Notes: generated from the sequence alone by a model not told the origin. Counted from the stretch's first letter, positions 37,601 to 47,025 are shown. The stretch: 64,000 nucleotides of DNA from Aulostomus chinensis (GCA_037954235.1 JBBMOA010000006.1:28169041-28233040), one strand, 5' to 3'. Made by a program: numbers and translations.

Positions 37601-39971
37601 CATGAAATACATACAGTAACACAACATGTATCCAACATAACTGCAGTTTGAAGACTGATCAAGTGAAATAGTGTGACAAACACAGATCTACACAGGGGGT
37701 GATTTAGTCCATCAATGTACAGATGTGTATACTTTCAGAGGTTTCAAGGTAATATGCAAATTTATGCAGCAAGACGCTCAAAAAACATTTCAGACCTCTG
37801 TAGAGAGCACCAACCTTGCAGGGTTTATAATGAAATATGTATTGTTCCAGGGTGGAATAATTTGCGACTGACAAATTGGGCCTAAGTTGTAAAGGAACTC
37901 ACCAGTGCCAGCAGCTGATTATGAGTAATATAGACTGCAGTCCTGCTTAAGCCCTCTAGAAGGTTCATTGTAGACATGGGCGGGGTCTCAACCGCTCTTC
38001 CTCCAATCACCACATCTAGAAAGGCAGCTACACAGCTCTGGAGAAACAGATCAATAATGTTATGTTGTACAAAAATATAACTTGCTTAATCTTTCATAAA
38101 AAGAAACACATTACACCAGTCTCACACAGCACAGTTGCAACCTGCATCACTTACCTTATCAAATTTGGACAAACAGCTTTTCCGCCTCGGGTCTGCATCA
38201 TCGTCAGCCATGGCCAACTGCTGCAAAAGCTGGCCCACCTGTTTAACAAATATGCAATTAAAATCTTTAGTACAATTAGACCCATATGTATATGTTTGAA
38301 AAGATTTTTCCCAGGGCCACTTACCTGCATTAGGTTGAAGCGGGCCACTTCATTGATGGGGGCATCAGAGATGATACCATACTGTTCTGGGTTGACAATA
38401 GCCGGACAGATGAAGCAGGTCAGTAATAGGTCGGTGCACATGGTCCGCACCTCCCCCACCTCCAGACGCTCCATACATGACAATGTCTTGTACATCTGGG
38501 ACACAATCCAGCGCAGGCTGTGGGGAAAGCAGTAGGTGTTCTGCTTCAAGTAACCAATAAACTTGTTGACCAGCGCAACCAACTTGGCCTCATTGGCCTC
38601 CACAGCTGCCTGCACCCTTTGCTTGTAGCCCTCTGAGCCCTTCTCTCCAAAGCGCTCCTGTTGGGCTGGAGTAAGGCGCTCTGTCACTTTGGCTGGGTCT
38701 GTCTCCAGGTGGTCTTCATCCTCCACCAGCAGCTGCATAATGGGTTCATGGAGGGTGGCAGTGAGGAAGAGTTTGGCAGAGTACAGCCCCTCAGAGAAGA
38801 GCTTGAAAAGTATGCTGAAGGCACAGGTTCCCCGTCGTAATAGGCGGCGAGGGTTGTCACTCTCCTTCAGCTCAAACTCTATCAGGTAACGTAACACCTG
38901 CGCAGTTGTAAAGAAACAAGATTTATTGGGCAAATCAATTTCGTCTTACTTGGATGTTTACACAAATTTTTTTAAATGTGTAAAAAAGTCAAGCAGGGAC
39001 AAACCTGTAGCAGGTAGCTCTCATCCTCCTGCATGATACAGTTGCCATAAAGAGAGGTGAAGACGGTATGGATGACCCCCTGAGTGTGCTCTTGGTTCAG
39101 TCTCTCTCCTGCCACTAGGCAGGATGCCACCAGCCTGGGGTTCTCCCTCAACCGCGCCAAGAACTCACCATAGATTGTCTCATGGAAGCCCAGGGTTTTG
39201 TAGCCATCAACAAACTGTGTGTCTTCCAGCATCTTGGCATGTTGGCAGCACTCAGCTGGAGAGGCTTCCGCACTGCAAAACAAACACAAGAAAAAAAAAA
39301 AGTGACACAACATGTTGTCCAACCTAGTTCTGACTGACTCATATTCACTTTCAGGCGTGTTATTAAGCCATTTCACATCATGTGATCGGTCGAGGGCTGC
39401 TTTGGCTCTGTATGCTGTGCAAAACCACCACAATGTAGGATCCAACGTCAGCTTGTATTGGTGCTCCTGGGCTTAGGAGTGAAAGAACACTTGGTGTTTC
39501 AAGTCTTAAGTGTTAACCCAGGTATCAAATATAGGACAGTTTTCGGAGCAGATGTAAACAGTCGGATAGATACAGGCCAAAAATCTGAACTCTGCAGCAA
39601 GTCCTGCAGTGGGATAGACTAAATGTTTCTGCCTGCTATTCTAACCAAATCCTGTATCTGGCCCTGTCCTTAAAATGTGCTGACATCGCACACTCAGAAA
39701 GTAAGTAAAAAGGAAAAAAGCAACGCATTACCTAGTCGGTTAAACAGTTCCTTTTAACGTTTTAAGACCCTGCAGGTATTTCTGACCTAGTGAGAATGAG
39801 ACGATCGAGGTTGATCCGCTGCTGCTTGGCAATCCAGGCAGCACGGTAGAGGCGCTCAGCTGTCTTCAGCACATCACCGTTGAGCCTCTGGATCAGCTGC
39901 CTCTCTGATGCTACATACAGCCGCTCTTGCTTCAGGTGGTGGGCCAGAGTATGGATGTCTGGCTTCACCAT
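15949..39971 (-). CDS. gapvd1: GAPVD1: RasGAP- and VPS9-domain endocytic regulator (26 joined coding exons)
   Basis: Joined exons, 5' to 3': 39971-39787, 39272-39005, 38897-38325, 38238-38155, 38037-37903, 36192-36000, 33680-33526, 33241-33112, 32689-32564, 31808-31635, 28159-28022, 26784-26650, 25985-25866, 25559-25482, 24718-24372, 24252-24165, 21888-21817, 21737-21597, 20812-20686, 20594-20482, 19492-19333, 19205-19018, 18650-18446, 16748-16676, 16589-16392, 16089-15949. All introns are GT-AG and every phase joins, giving 1448 residues (mammalian GAPVD1 is about 1460-1478). Domains: RasGAP-like region about residues 90-390 with RRG loop (172-174) and CFICPAIVNP (312-321); long serine-rich, probably disordered middle; VPS9 domain about 1308-1448 with GADDF (1388-1392) and Tyr1414 at the positions expected of the catalytic Asp/Tyr pair. 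The family is known to activate Rab5-type GTPases at clathrin-coated and early endosomal membranes and to act in receptor and GLUT4 trafficking. The start was chosen because MVKPDIHTL matches the conserved N terminus. Confidence 0.95.
16392..16589 (-). CDS. gapvd1: gapvd1 coding exon 25 (VPS9 catalytic core)
   Basis: A 198 nt exon, phase 0 at both ends, with acceptor CCACAG and donor AGG|GTGAGT. It encodes KTPRDKVQCILRMCSTIMNL and SVPGADDFVPVLVFVLIR. GADDF (residues 1388-1392) corresponds to the VPS9 motif whose aspartate is needed for Rab5-family nucleotide exchange in Rabex-5. Confidence 0.96.
16676..16748 (-). CDS. gapvd1: gapvd1 coding exon 24 (VPS9 domain start)
   Basis: A 73 nt exon with acceptor CTGCAG and donor GAG|GTTCGG. 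It encodes LFHEHIQRLSKVVTANHKAL followed by QIPE. Confidence 0.93.
16985..17466. repeat. Dispersed teleost repeat with inverted arms
   Basis: The arm TTGGAAACTCCATGG plus ACGGGAAATAAACTGG (about 17090-17135) is mirrored by reverse-complement relatives in AATTTGTTCCCGTTAATTC and CCCATAGAAATGTTCAAC (about 17400-17455). GGGAATTAACGGGAA-type motifs are common in fish repeats. Element boundaries are not resolved. Confidence 0.4.
17467..18273 (-). mobile_element. DNA transposon relic with 17 bp TIRs and a Myb/SANT-like gene
   Basis: A perfect 17 bp inverted repeat GAGCGCTTTCTCACCTA bounds the element (17467-17483 and 18257-18273, 807 bp). Subterminal GGTCC/GGACC motifs recur inside. The minus strand encodes a Myb/SANT-like domain, as in proteins of PIF/Harbinger-type elements. 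No transposase is present, and no clear target-site duplication is seen. It sits in the gapvd1 intron between exons 23 and 24. Confidence 0.7.
17596..17998 (-). pseudogene. Frameshifted Myb/SANT-like DNA-binding domain gene in the TIR element
   Basis: The first part, starting MSRGNTWGEEESKYFIQIW at 17998, reads in one frame up to SERRGG. The second part (FDRTAEQCHLKMKKLRQAHN, DAIKRG) continues in another frame. The break falls at a C run (17857-17865 on the plus strand). W-E-E spacing and RTAEQC..K.KKLR are typical of the Myb_DNA-bind_4 type domain of transposon-associated proteins. The frameshift could be decay or an assembly error in the homopolymer. Confidence 0.6.
18446..18650 (-). CDS. 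gapvd1: gapvd1 coding exon 23
   Basis: A 205 nt exon with acceptor CCAAG and donor GACCA|GTGAGT. It encodes TAADDKTAAVEDFLRYLYGA and MNRIFKLAFYPNQDGDILRD, leading into the VPS9 domain. The acceptor AAG is less typical than CAG, but it is the only AG giving a continuous frame. Confidence 0.93.
19018..19205 (-). CDS. gapvd1: gapvd1 coding exon 22
   Basis: A 188 nt exon with acceptor TTTAG and donor AAGG|GTATAT. It encodes KRAPYIAYLTRCRQGLQTSQ and RLLQRVLRDKEVANRYFTTV, almost invariant in the family. The last residues (EHMESKMLDFIKG) are a few residues shorter than in mammals. Confidence 0.94.
19333..19492 (-). CDS. gapvd1: gapvd1 coding exon 21
   Basis: A 160 nt exon with acceptor TCCCAG and donor ACAG|GTAACC. 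It encodes DNEIVCFLKVQLAEAINLQD and FDPRTCRKLLAAIAEDY, the start of the helical region packed before the VPS9 domain. A (UG)n tract in the pre-mRNA lies about 76 nt upstream of its acceptor. Confidence 0.95.
19569..19629. repeat. (CA)n microsatellite upstream of the gapvd1 exon 21 acceptor
   Basis: GC then CA dinucleotides on the plus strand, which is (UG)n in the gapvd1 pre-mRNA. It ends about 76 nt before the exon 21 acceptor. Confidence 0.95.
20197..20455. repeat. Dispersed teleost repeat in a gapvd1 intron
   Basis: The sequence begins AAAGGAACACGTCAACTTTT, which resembles a frequent percomorph repeat (AAAGGAACACTTCAAC...), and ends with GCAGCTAAGCTAACTAGC, also typical. Recognised by eye only; the middle is diverged. 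Confidence 0.45.
20482..20594 (-). CDS. gapvd1: gapvd1 coding exon 20
   Basis: A 113 nt exon with acceptor TTTCAG and donor GAAG|GTAGGC. It encodes DAKKKLRLALCSADSVALP and RNGLPDHMDPE, just before the C-terminal helical bundle and VPS9 region. Confidence 0.94.
20686..20812 (-). CDS. gapvd1: gapvd1 coding exon 19
   Basis: A 127 nt exon with acceptor ATATAG and donor TTCAG|GTCCAA. It encodes VHDSPREDTLQNISTDDLPD then SASQTAHQHDSKFSF, matching GAPVD1. Confidence 0.93.
21597..21737 (-). CDS. gapvd1: gapvd1 coding exon 18
   Basis: A 141 nt exon, phase 1 at both ends, with acceptor TTTTAG and donor GGAG|GTCAGC. It encodes GLSDDPLPRHGSQAQAAEDI followed by LDKYRNIKRTSPSEG, matching GAPVD1. Confidence 0.93.
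21817..21888 (-). CDS. gapvd1: gapvd1 coding exon 17 (short charged exon)
   Basis: A 72 nt exon, phase 1 at both ends, with acceptor CCCGCAG and donor CAAG|GTTCGT. It encodes PIAAFRKRDKHEKDEISQER. It corresponds to the charged mammalian PIPFRKKEKQEKDKDD segment but diverges after it, so this is a variable part of the protein. Confidence 0.85.
21889..24164 (-). other. gapvd1 intron 16 (2.3 kb)
   Basis: AT-rich intron between the exons at 24165-24252 and 21817-21888. Open frames in it lack family similarity and codon structure. I see nothing to annotate beyond low-complexity A/T tracts. Confidence 0.5.
24165..24252 (-). CDS. gapvd1: gapvd1 coding exon 16
   Basis: An 88 nt exon with acceptor GTAAAG and donor AAAG|GTAAGC. 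It encodes VEDRKDSDDEKSDRNRPWWK followed by KRFVSAIPK, a conserved basic-aromatic block. Confidence 0.93.
24372..24718 (-). CDS. gapvd1: gapvd1 coding exon 15
   Basis: A 347 nt exon with acceptor CTCCAG and donor GAG|GTAGCC. It encodes VRPKVHYARPPHPPPDPPIP, RLVRSRSSDI and a serine-rich tail (SSSPSKDS). The conserved RSRSSD block resembles a basophilic kinase or 14-3-3-type site; that reading is inference. Middle parts diverge from mammals. Confidence 0.92.
25482..25559 (-). CDS. gapvd1: gapvd1 coding exon 14
   Basis: A 78 nt exon, phase 1 at both ends, with donor GAAG|GTAATT. It encodes VHHLTSPPSQADSLLAMF followed by DPLSSGE, equivalent to the mammalian segment. Small and in-frame, so it could be skipped without a frameshift. 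Confidence 0.9.
25866..25985 (-). CDS. gapvd1: gapvd1 coding exon 13
   Basis: A 120 nt exon, phase 1 at both ends, with acceptor GCTGCAG and donor CATG|GTAGGA. It encodes ISATSEDIPNKIEDLRSECS and GGKDSVTSPDGEE, matching GAPVD1. Confidence 0.94.
26650..26784 (-). CDS. gapvd1: gapvd1 coding exon 12
   Basis: A 135 nt exon, phase 1 at both ends, with acceptor TTGCAG and donor TCAG|GTATAA. It encodes APDLKQEERLQELESCSG and REVSSRPSTPGLSVVSG, matching GAPVD1. Confidence 0.94.
28022..28159 (-). CDS. gapvd1: gapvd1 coding exon 11
   Basis: A 138 nt exon, phase 1 at both ends, with donor TCAG|GTGGCT. It encodes AAAENMLGSLLCLPG and TISETTSEAWSVEVLPSDS. An apparent 183-codon reading frame through it is only this exon read into both introns. 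Confidence 0.94.
28160..31634 (-). other. gapvd1 intron 10 (3.5 kb)
   Basis: AT-rich intronic sequence with a poly-A run near 30548-30562 and a purine-rich GAGA stretch near 29632-29660. I see no exon-like frame, RNA gene or clear mobile element. Confidence 0.5.
31635..31808 (-). CDS. gapvd1: gapvd1 coding exon 10
   Basis: A 174 nt exon, phase 1 at both ends, with acceptor CTTCAG and donor GCAG|GTGGGT. It encodes DNLDDKLRKFEIRDMMGLTD and DVLGSDFDPNMDEDRLQEIA, very strongly conserved with mammals. Confidence 0.95.
32564..32689 (-). CDS. gapvd1: gapvd1 coding exon 9
   Basis: A 126 nt exon, phase 1 at both ends, with acceptor GGGCAG and donor CAGG|GTATGT. It encodes PSNRSNSVSSLDLEGESVS through ALQLLEHEQ. 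Symmetric phase means skipping would keep the frame. Confidence 0.92.
33112..33241 (-). CDS. gapvd1: gapvd1 coding exon 8
   Basis: A 130 nt exon with acceptor ACTTCAG and donor GAGG|GTCAGT. It encodes VLNLQMPDG through the invariant KLHGKPDKTLRFSLCSDNLE, about residues 532-574, in the disordered serine-rich middle of the protein. Confidence 0.93.
33526..33680 (-). CDS. gapvd1: gapvd1 coding exon 7 (tandem NAGNAG acceptor)
   Basis: The exon encodes AARSRSRT through PGMMSENE (residues 480-531). On the minus strand the acceptor region reads AAG CAG CAG, so three consecutive AGs could serve. The 33680 boundary is chosen because it gives the same length as mammalian GAPVD1; other choices would add one or two residues. 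Donor GAG|GTAATG. Confidence 0.88.
33681..37902 (-). other. gapvd1 introns around exon 6 (2.3 and 1.7 kb)
   Basis: These intronic stretches flank the exon at 36000-36192. A GGGATGCACC-type sequence near 34543 resembles the edge of a common fish DNA-transposon relic, but I cannot delimit an element. No other gene is visible. Confidence 0.4.
36000..36192 (-). CDS. gapvd1: gapvd1 coding exon 6
   Basis: A 193 nt exon with acceptor GCATAG and donor CATAG|GTAAC, ending on the first base of a codon. It encodes residues 416-479 and includes NTPQLSPATTPANKKNRLPI, a conserved Ser/Thr-Pro-rich linker just after the RasGAP domain. Confidence 0.94.
37903..38037 (-). CDS. gapvd1: gapvd1 coding exon 5
   Basis: A 135 nt exon, phase 0 at both ends, with acceptor CTCCAG and donor CTG|GTGAGT. 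It encodes residues 371-415, including SCVAAFLDVVIGGRAVETPP, which is nearly identical to the mammalian protein. Confidence 0.94.
38155..38238 (-). CDS. gapvd1: gapvd1 coding exon 4
   Basis: An 84 nt exon, phase 0 at both ends, with acceptor AAACAG and donor AAG|GTAAGTG. It encodes residues 343-370, VGQLLQQLAM through LSKFDK, continuing the end of the RasGAP-like domain. Confidence 0.93.
38325..38897 (-). CDS. gapvd1: gapvd1 coding exon 3 (RasGAP core)
   Basis: This is the largest gapvd1 exon (191 codons, residues 152-342), phase 0 at both ends. It carries most of the RasGAP-like domain: the arginine-rich loop RRLLRRGTCAF where a finger arginine would lie, SLRW in place of the classical FLR motif, and CFICPAIVNP corresponding to the conserved RasGAP helix. 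Confidence 0.95.
39005..39272 (-). CDS. gapvd1: gapvd1 coding exon 2
   Basis: The acceptor is TTGCAG and the donor CAG|GTTTGT. It encodes residues 62-151, opening with SAEASPAECCQHAK and closing with EDESYLLQ, both characteristic of GAPVD1. This is the N-terminal part of the RasGAP-like region. Length 268 nt: one base completing a codon plus 89 codons. Confidence 0.93.
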
Positions 39972-39999
39972 CTTCACCAGCTCACACAGAGATTGGTAA
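39787..39999 (-). CDS. gapvd1: gapvd1 first coding exon (ATG at 39971) with 28 nt of 5' UTR
   Basis: The acceptor is CAG at 40002-40000 and the donor GT follows 39787. The ATG (39971-39969) opens MVKPDIHTLAHHL, the conserved family N terminus, and the exon ends with a split AGT serine codon. There is no ATG in the 28 nt between the acceptor and the start. It encodes residues 1-61, a helical region preceding the RasGAP fold. Confidence 0.93.
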
Positions 40000-41799
40000 C
40001 TGGGCACAAAGGAAAGAACAAACCATAACTGAGATAAATAGGAGGAAAACAGACTGAACAACTCAGAATTATTATTGTTGGCATTAAGTTGTATGATGAG
40101 GCTGCAATAAACCACACATTAAATATGAAACAGGGCAAAAAAAATACATAAATACTTAAAATTCAAATGTGTTCCTGAGGTAGTTCTTTTTAAACTGTAT
40201 ATGATTCACTGATTCATAGTTTTGTTACACAGAGGCTTCTCTCTACTTTTTCCATTTGCTTCTTTTTAATCTTAAAAAAATTTTTAAAGACATGCCTTAC
40301 ATTTTATTACAAAGTTGAGATCAAAGTGGTAGCAGCAAATTTTCCTTCCCGTTCCGTCAGAGGACTTGAAAATGTGTTAAAAAAATGTTGATAAAATTAC
40401 AAAGAACAAGGCAAAGTACTAATGAAGAACTGAGCCAATATGACTCAGTTCTCCAGGCACTACATGATACAAGGGCAGGAAGTGACCCATTAGCAGTCAG
40501 TAGGCCTCACACATTGGCCCAAAGACAGAAGCGAAAGCGCACATTGTCACAGCTTCAGAAGACACTACATGACAGAATATGCAAATCACTCTCCCTCTTC
40601 ATGATATACATGGCCAAGGCATACAACCCGAGCTAAGTGCATGAAATCTGAACGATTTCTTGGGGAATCCTTCGCACAAAAGTCTCTTTGTGTCTGGCTG
40701 CTAACATAGCAAACACAGATTTAACTGTGAAGGGAGTGCTTTGGGAGGGGAATGAGCCTCGACTGGTGAAAACTGCCTTCAAGCGAGAATGACTACAAGG
40801 CAATGTCACTGCTCGCAAGCTAGAAGACAACCACATCATGAGACTTGATATGCCTAACAAATTCAATTGGTTATGCAGATTTACACACATAATGATAGGC
40901 TCTACAATGAATTCCCATGGCAAACCAAGAACTAACAGTGAAAACTCATCTCACATTACTGAACGTGCCGATACGATGGCTGCTTAAATCGCACTCAAAA
41001 AACGCTTGTTCAAACAGCTTAACAGGTTCCCAAGCAATATACTTGCCACTACGTTGCTAAACAATAAGGGCCCCACCAAGATAGGATTTTTCAGCCTGAT
41101 ACTGATTTTAGAGCTGAGAAAATCGCAGTTTGCTGATATGTGCTGCCGATAAACTGAATTTTTGCAGGACAGAAAATAGTCCCTTTCTGTGTTCACCAAT
41201 CTTGCACTGATATGACTATGTATGTTAAGGCACAGAGTCAGAAGGTACAGGTCAGAAGACCTGGAGAACACTGCTGGACACACTTTATTACAGCATTTTT
41301 AAATCATTACAGACATTGGTTTTTTTTTAAAATGTAAAAACAACTTTTAAAAATATTGCAGCGTATCGGAAAATACGATACGATGTATCTGATAGACTTT
41401 TTTTGCGATTGTGATATAATAAATGAACGGTTTCGTGAGCCTACTTGGTTGCATAAAAAAAAATACTAAGGCATTTTATTACAGTAAATAAACAGTAATT
41501 TCTGAAACAAACATGGAGTACTCTTCAAAATATTAATTGGGCTTGTTTTGCTTAATAATTTCATTTTATATAATTAAAAAGGTTGATTGCTCGTTGATTA
41601 CCGAAGCAGCTCTAGTCTCGTAAGATACATTTTTTTGACCTGCATTTCATTGCAAAGCGCTTTTTTTTGTTCCAACAAATTAAAATATAAGAAAAAAAAT
41701 GTCATTAATGAATACACCGTTTGGTAATCAAACTTATGAACAATAGTGTGGTGTCACAGCACTGCCAAAGGACAAATATAGAAAGTATATATTTGGTAG

Positions 41800-41945
41800 T
41801 ATGTCGGTGAAGGTTCTCAGTCTTCCAGGTCATGGTAGCCTCAGACTTCAGTCCTAATACAGAACTGAAGAAGCCCCTTGGATAAGAGGTGAAACGTCTT
41901 CTACACCAAGAGAAATCCAGTTGCCTACGCCTAACTCGTAGACTA
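41800..41945. repeat. Dispersed teleost repeat in gapvd1 intron 1
   Basis: Motifs GAAGGTTCTCAGTCTTCCAG and GAAGCCCCTTGGATAAGAGG followed by TGAAACGTCTTC are recurrent in fish genomes as part of a dispersed element. I cannot assign the family. Confidence 0.45.
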
Positions 41946-42030
41946 TATATTTGGCCTTATGAATTATTCACAGTTTTTTGGCTTGACACCAGAGACAGCA
42001 TGTCCCTACTACAGCAGTAGTTGCTGAAGG

Positions 42031-42060
42031 AGTGAGTGAGTGAGTGAGTGAGTGAGTGAG
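42031..42060. repeat. (GTGA)n microsatellite
   Basis: Seven uninterrupted AGTG-type tetranucleotide copies. Confidence 0.95.
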
Positions 42061-44996
42061 GAAAAAAGTTTGACTGAAGGAGAAAATCTAAATGCACCTG
42101 TGCAGAATCCTCTCCTACGTTCGCTGGGTGATACAACACGGAGAAGAAGAGAGCTGCTCATTCATATTTTTGTCACACTAAAGTCTCTCAAACGTGTAAG
42201 ATATTGTTTTTCTTTTACTGTTGAGTTTTAGATCTGAATCTGCTGGACTGTAAGAGCTGAAATATTGAAACAAGCAGGACTGGCAAACTGTAATTCACAG
42301 CATTCGTGGCATTTAGCAGCCCATAGCGCACTGTTCTTGTGTTACAGTAATACTGTAATTTATGAAATAAAGAGGAACTGATACTCTAGTAGGCAGCAGT
42401 GTGTTTGTCACCTTTGAGCCTCCTACAGTATCCAGGGTAACCCAGTTTATTTAAAGGCTCACTACTCTTGGAGAAGCCTTTTTATAACCCGACTAACACA
42501 CAAATCAAATACCTGAAAACATGTATGACAAGTTTTATTCTTACAACCGCATTTAAAACATCTCTAGCTGAACCATGTCATGTGTTCCTCTGCTTCAGTA
42601 CTAATACAGACACTAATATTTCTGAACCACCACAAAAAACACAGGAACATATCATATCCAGGAATAATAACTATGAACACAGCTAAACACTTATTTATAC
42701 AACAATTTCTCCACATTTCATCTCTCTGAGCGGGTGCCAAGCCATATAGTGGGTTTCCCCCCGTATGTTTAAATCTACTCTTCCCCTATTGTTGCAGTTA
42801 CAGTGCTATCAATTTTATTCATTTTAATTGACTGTAAATTAAGTTAAATATATTTAAATCACGAGGGTTTTGGGGGGGGGGTTTTTTAGTCGTTCCATTT
42901 GTTTTTATTCAACTTTTGAAATAACAGACAGGTAACTGGCTGAGTGGTGCTCATGATGCACTTCCCCATGCACACTATAGTGAATTCCTCACATTCTTTG
43001 ACGGAAGTGAAAAAGCAGCATGGCTATTAAGTGGCGAGGAGGGGGGGTGAACTGCCATTTGTCATGGCTTTCTTTGCCCGCCGGCTCAATACAATCAGCT
43101 GCTCTGAATTACCTGAAGAGTACTGAGGAACGCTAAAGCAGAAGAGAAACCAAAAAGTGAGGTTGTAACACAAGGCAGCCTCCTGAGCTGTGTGAGAATG
43201 ATCAGAGCTGGAGCAGGACAGCCACTGAATAGAGTTCAGATGAGAGGCCGGAGGATCGATGACAGCATCCACACGCTTGTATGAGCACCACAGTCATGAC
43301 AGCCAAGGAGAAGGCTGAGGCAAATCCAACCATGTCAGTTATCAAATGAAAGAGTTGAAAGGTTGTCAAAAACTATTCTATCAGCAATACCGTACATAAA
43401 CAGCACTGGGAAAAGGGTTTGGAACATGGTCCACTCCTCCTACCACATAAGCCCTCACAAAAAAAACAAAAAACACAGTTGTAAGTAAGCCAAGACATCC
43501 TCTTCTCACTTCCTCCTCTGACAATTTCTTACACGACTCAGCAGCCTAATATTGTACATTAAAACGGTACAGCATAGTAAACATGTTCTAAGCTGTACAT
43601 GGAACAATATGACTCTACTGGGATGAGACACATCAATCCTGATGTTAATATTTGGAAAAAGTACTTGTAAAACCCTCCTTTAATGAGCTGAAAGTCTTTC
43701 AAAATGCCACCTACTCTTTTAAATAAGCCGCAAGCCTGCAAGGCAAGGCTGATACGGAGACAACAACAGATAGAACTTTGCCACGTCATGACTTTTAGAT
43801 TGGAAAAAAGAATGTTCATCATCATCAATTTCACACAACAACATTCACAGGAGTAGACAGTTTATCCAAGCAAGGTGCAGGCCTTTGAAAAGATCAGGCT
43901 GGTAACTAATGCCATGTTACCACTCAGTCACACTGCTTCAATGCTCAAGTTTACATTCTGTACCAAGACCCTCAACACCTCTCACATGAGAGATAGCGGG
44001 AGCCAGGGGCTGTGACTCTGGCTTTGGCGAGGTCACTCAGTTGTTTTGTGTACACCCACCTCCCATGTCAAACTGACTGTTGAGATTTCTGCAAAACCAA
44101 TATGTTGCAAATTGAGTGGGAATCGCACACTGCTGGAGCTGAGGCCAAAAGGCTCAAATTGAGTTCCTTTCTGGGATTGTGAAGGGGAAAAGTCCTCCAC
44201 TTTGGAAGTAATTATTTGTGGCTCTGCATGGTTCCCAGGCCAGATCATGTCAATTAGCATGCACACCCATATTCCCCTGCACTCACTCCTCCTCCTCCTA
44301 ATCTTCTGAGCACCTTACCCACTTCTCAGCTTTTCAAAATCATACAGTGAGCGGATTGGCTACGAGCCGGGAGCAGTAACATTTGAACCTCATAAGATAC
44401 TAGTATTTGACTATTTACACCACAAGGGCTGGGTACAGAATCTTTCTAAGTTCAGAGTACTGATGAATGTGTTCCTGTATTACCATTTTTTAGCAAAAGC
44501 TGACATTTGGCTTCTGGTCAGAGTATTTGGGAGGTGCATTCTTCAATCAAACAGTGTTCAGTCTGTCCATTCAATTGTTTTGACTGGCTCATTTAAGAAT
44601 TTCGTCACTAAAGATCACAACATAAAAGTAAATGTGATTCATGAATCACAAATTGTGAATGTGTGTGTTAGGGTGTCAAATCAAGTCTCCTGAAAAATGA
44701 TGCAATATCTGTAGCATATCAAAAAGTCAGTGACATTTCCATTATCAATTTCGGACGTCTTAAAACATGACAATGAAATCATGAACATAAAATCAAATGA
44801 AAACTAATCCTTCTTTAAAAACAATCTTTTAAAAAAGCTAACAGCACAGCTGCAGAAGGGGTAAAAAGGTAAAGAGGATGTGATGCGGGATTTTCAAAAC
44901 AAAGGCACACCTAAGCTGTGGGATTGCAATATTGATCAATATTCAGATGTTGCATCTATTGTATCTTTAGTCATTCAATCAGTAGAAAAAAATACA

Positions 44997-44997
<1 letters not shown>

Positions 44998-45061
<64 letters not shown>
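44998..45061. repeat. (GT)n microsatellite
   Basis: About 32 perfect GT copies in gapvd1 intron 1. Confidence 0.97.
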
Positions 45062-45062
<1 letters not shown>

Positions 45063-47025
45063 TTATTAATTGTGAGGTAAGAAGAAAAAAATTCAAACTT
45101 CCATCAAATGACATCACAAATATCTTATGTTGCACATACAAAACCCAAGACTGTTCCTTCCATGACACACAAAAGGTTACACACACAATAGTTGTTAACT
45201 ATGGAGTTCGCTACATGCGACACAAAGACAGCCATTCATTAACAGGTGTGTTGTTGACTTCCATCATCAGCATGCGACAGGCCAACAGGAACATTGTGTA
45301 GTGATAAAATTAGTACAGACGATGGCAACTGATTAAAAAGAGCAGGTCACTTCACTTGTATGACAGCTTATAAAAGTCTGATTAGTAAATCAAGTGATTA
45401 AATTCAACATTTGTTCTCCATGTAGATAATTAAAAATGATCAATATTTAGCAATAGACTGAAAATCAATCTTGTTTATCAAGGTACATTTTCACAGAGTC
45501 CTCTGCCACATTAGGGTGTAATTTCTTGTTGCATTTGCTGCTGGCCTCTCCTGATAACAGTCTAGTTTTAGTCAAGTTACATCAAATTGTCTGCAATCCC
45601 CCCATCGCTACAATCAAACCCCTCCAGAAACCTGAGACGAATCTGCATTCAGCGACGGCTCTACAACAGGAAGGGAGCAATGTACAAGGGAACACTGTAT
45701 TAACAGAAATGGCTAAATATTCAAAATCCAGACGCAAGAGCAGAACCTGTTTAAAGTTATTCAACTCCCAAACCATGAAGTCAACACCATTTCCAAGCAC
45801 GACACCACACACAAAGTAGGGAAGTGGTGTTGGCTAAACCTCAATCTCAGCTGATTGACATGACACCAAGCTCCAGAGTTTGGTGTCTCAAACACAAATT
45901 TACTGTTAAGGTTACAAGGTCATTCATCCTAAAAGTTCAATATTACTTAATTTGAACAAACATCGGCGATACCAGCATCAGTCTGATGAGTCTAATATCA
46001 GCCCAAAGTCACTTGTTCTTTGTATGGAAACAAAGTGGGAAATATTTAATTTATGGTATTTTCCATAAACACATGTATTTATACACATGCTTTCCTCATT
46101 GATAAATCTGGCCTTTCAGCCACTTCATTAGTAAAGCATAAGCATACTGGATATTAGCAAAAATCCAATATCATTCACCCCAAATAAAAAGGCAAAGCAT
46201 TCTAAATACAATGAATAAAAGAGAGACATTTTAAAAAATGGTGGGCTAAAGTTGTTTAGCATTTTTACTGAATAAATACACTTTCAATATTCGTGCACTG
46301 TTAGCCATCGGAGGCAGGGGTTTCCTTCTACGCTGTGGAGAATGAGCAACGAAAAACACTGCTTTAACATTCTGTCTATTATGATTCCAGTTAACGTCAC
46401 GAAACCTTGCAAATGAGGCGTTTGTACGATTCGGTGAACTTAAACAGATGTTAACAAGCCTTTTACGGCTTCTATTGCTGCATGGGGGCACATCCAACAG
46501 CAGAACTGAAGCGTTTCTATGTGCAGTTGAAGTGAGGTTTCCATGTTGAGTTTGTGCTGGCTAATTTACGGCTGTTATGGTTCGGACGCATACAACCCAG
46601 GACTAACTGACTTGCCTTAACTAGATTAGGGTTGGTTATTGTCAGCTACTGGTTGCTCGGTTAACCTTAGCTGGGATATCCACCAGACGTACGATTACAT
46701 TGTAATCCAAGAAACTCACGTTAGATCTGCTAAAACATACGAGGGAAACTTACAGAAGCAAGGACTCGATAGTGTTGAGGTGAAATTGTACTTTTGAGTA
46801 CATGCCTGGGTATTTGGAGGAGGACCACTGACAATAAACTGGTGAACTGGCAAACTACACATTAGCCAGCCAACGTTTACCAAGTTAGGGTCTGCTGCTA
46901 ACCTCAGCTAGTCAAATACGGTAAGCTAACGACAAGCTAGGCTAAGTTAGCTTAGCTGAGGCTGCAAGCTACTGAGAGCCCAAATAAAATCAACAGAACA
47001 TACCAAGGTGTATCCAGCAACTTAC

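Larger units (their letters stand above)
40000..47025 (-). other. gapvd1 intron 1 (about 7 kb)
   Basis: This intron lies between the 5' non-coding exon and the first coding exon. I see no coding exon in it. It contains a repeat-like stretch at 41800-41945, a (GTGA)n run at 42031-42060 and a long (GT)n tract at 44998-45061. AGCTAGC/GCTAAGTTAGC-rich DNA at 46850-46990 resembles a common teleost dispersed repeat. Otherwise it is unremarkable AT-rich intronic DNA. Confidence 0.5.
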
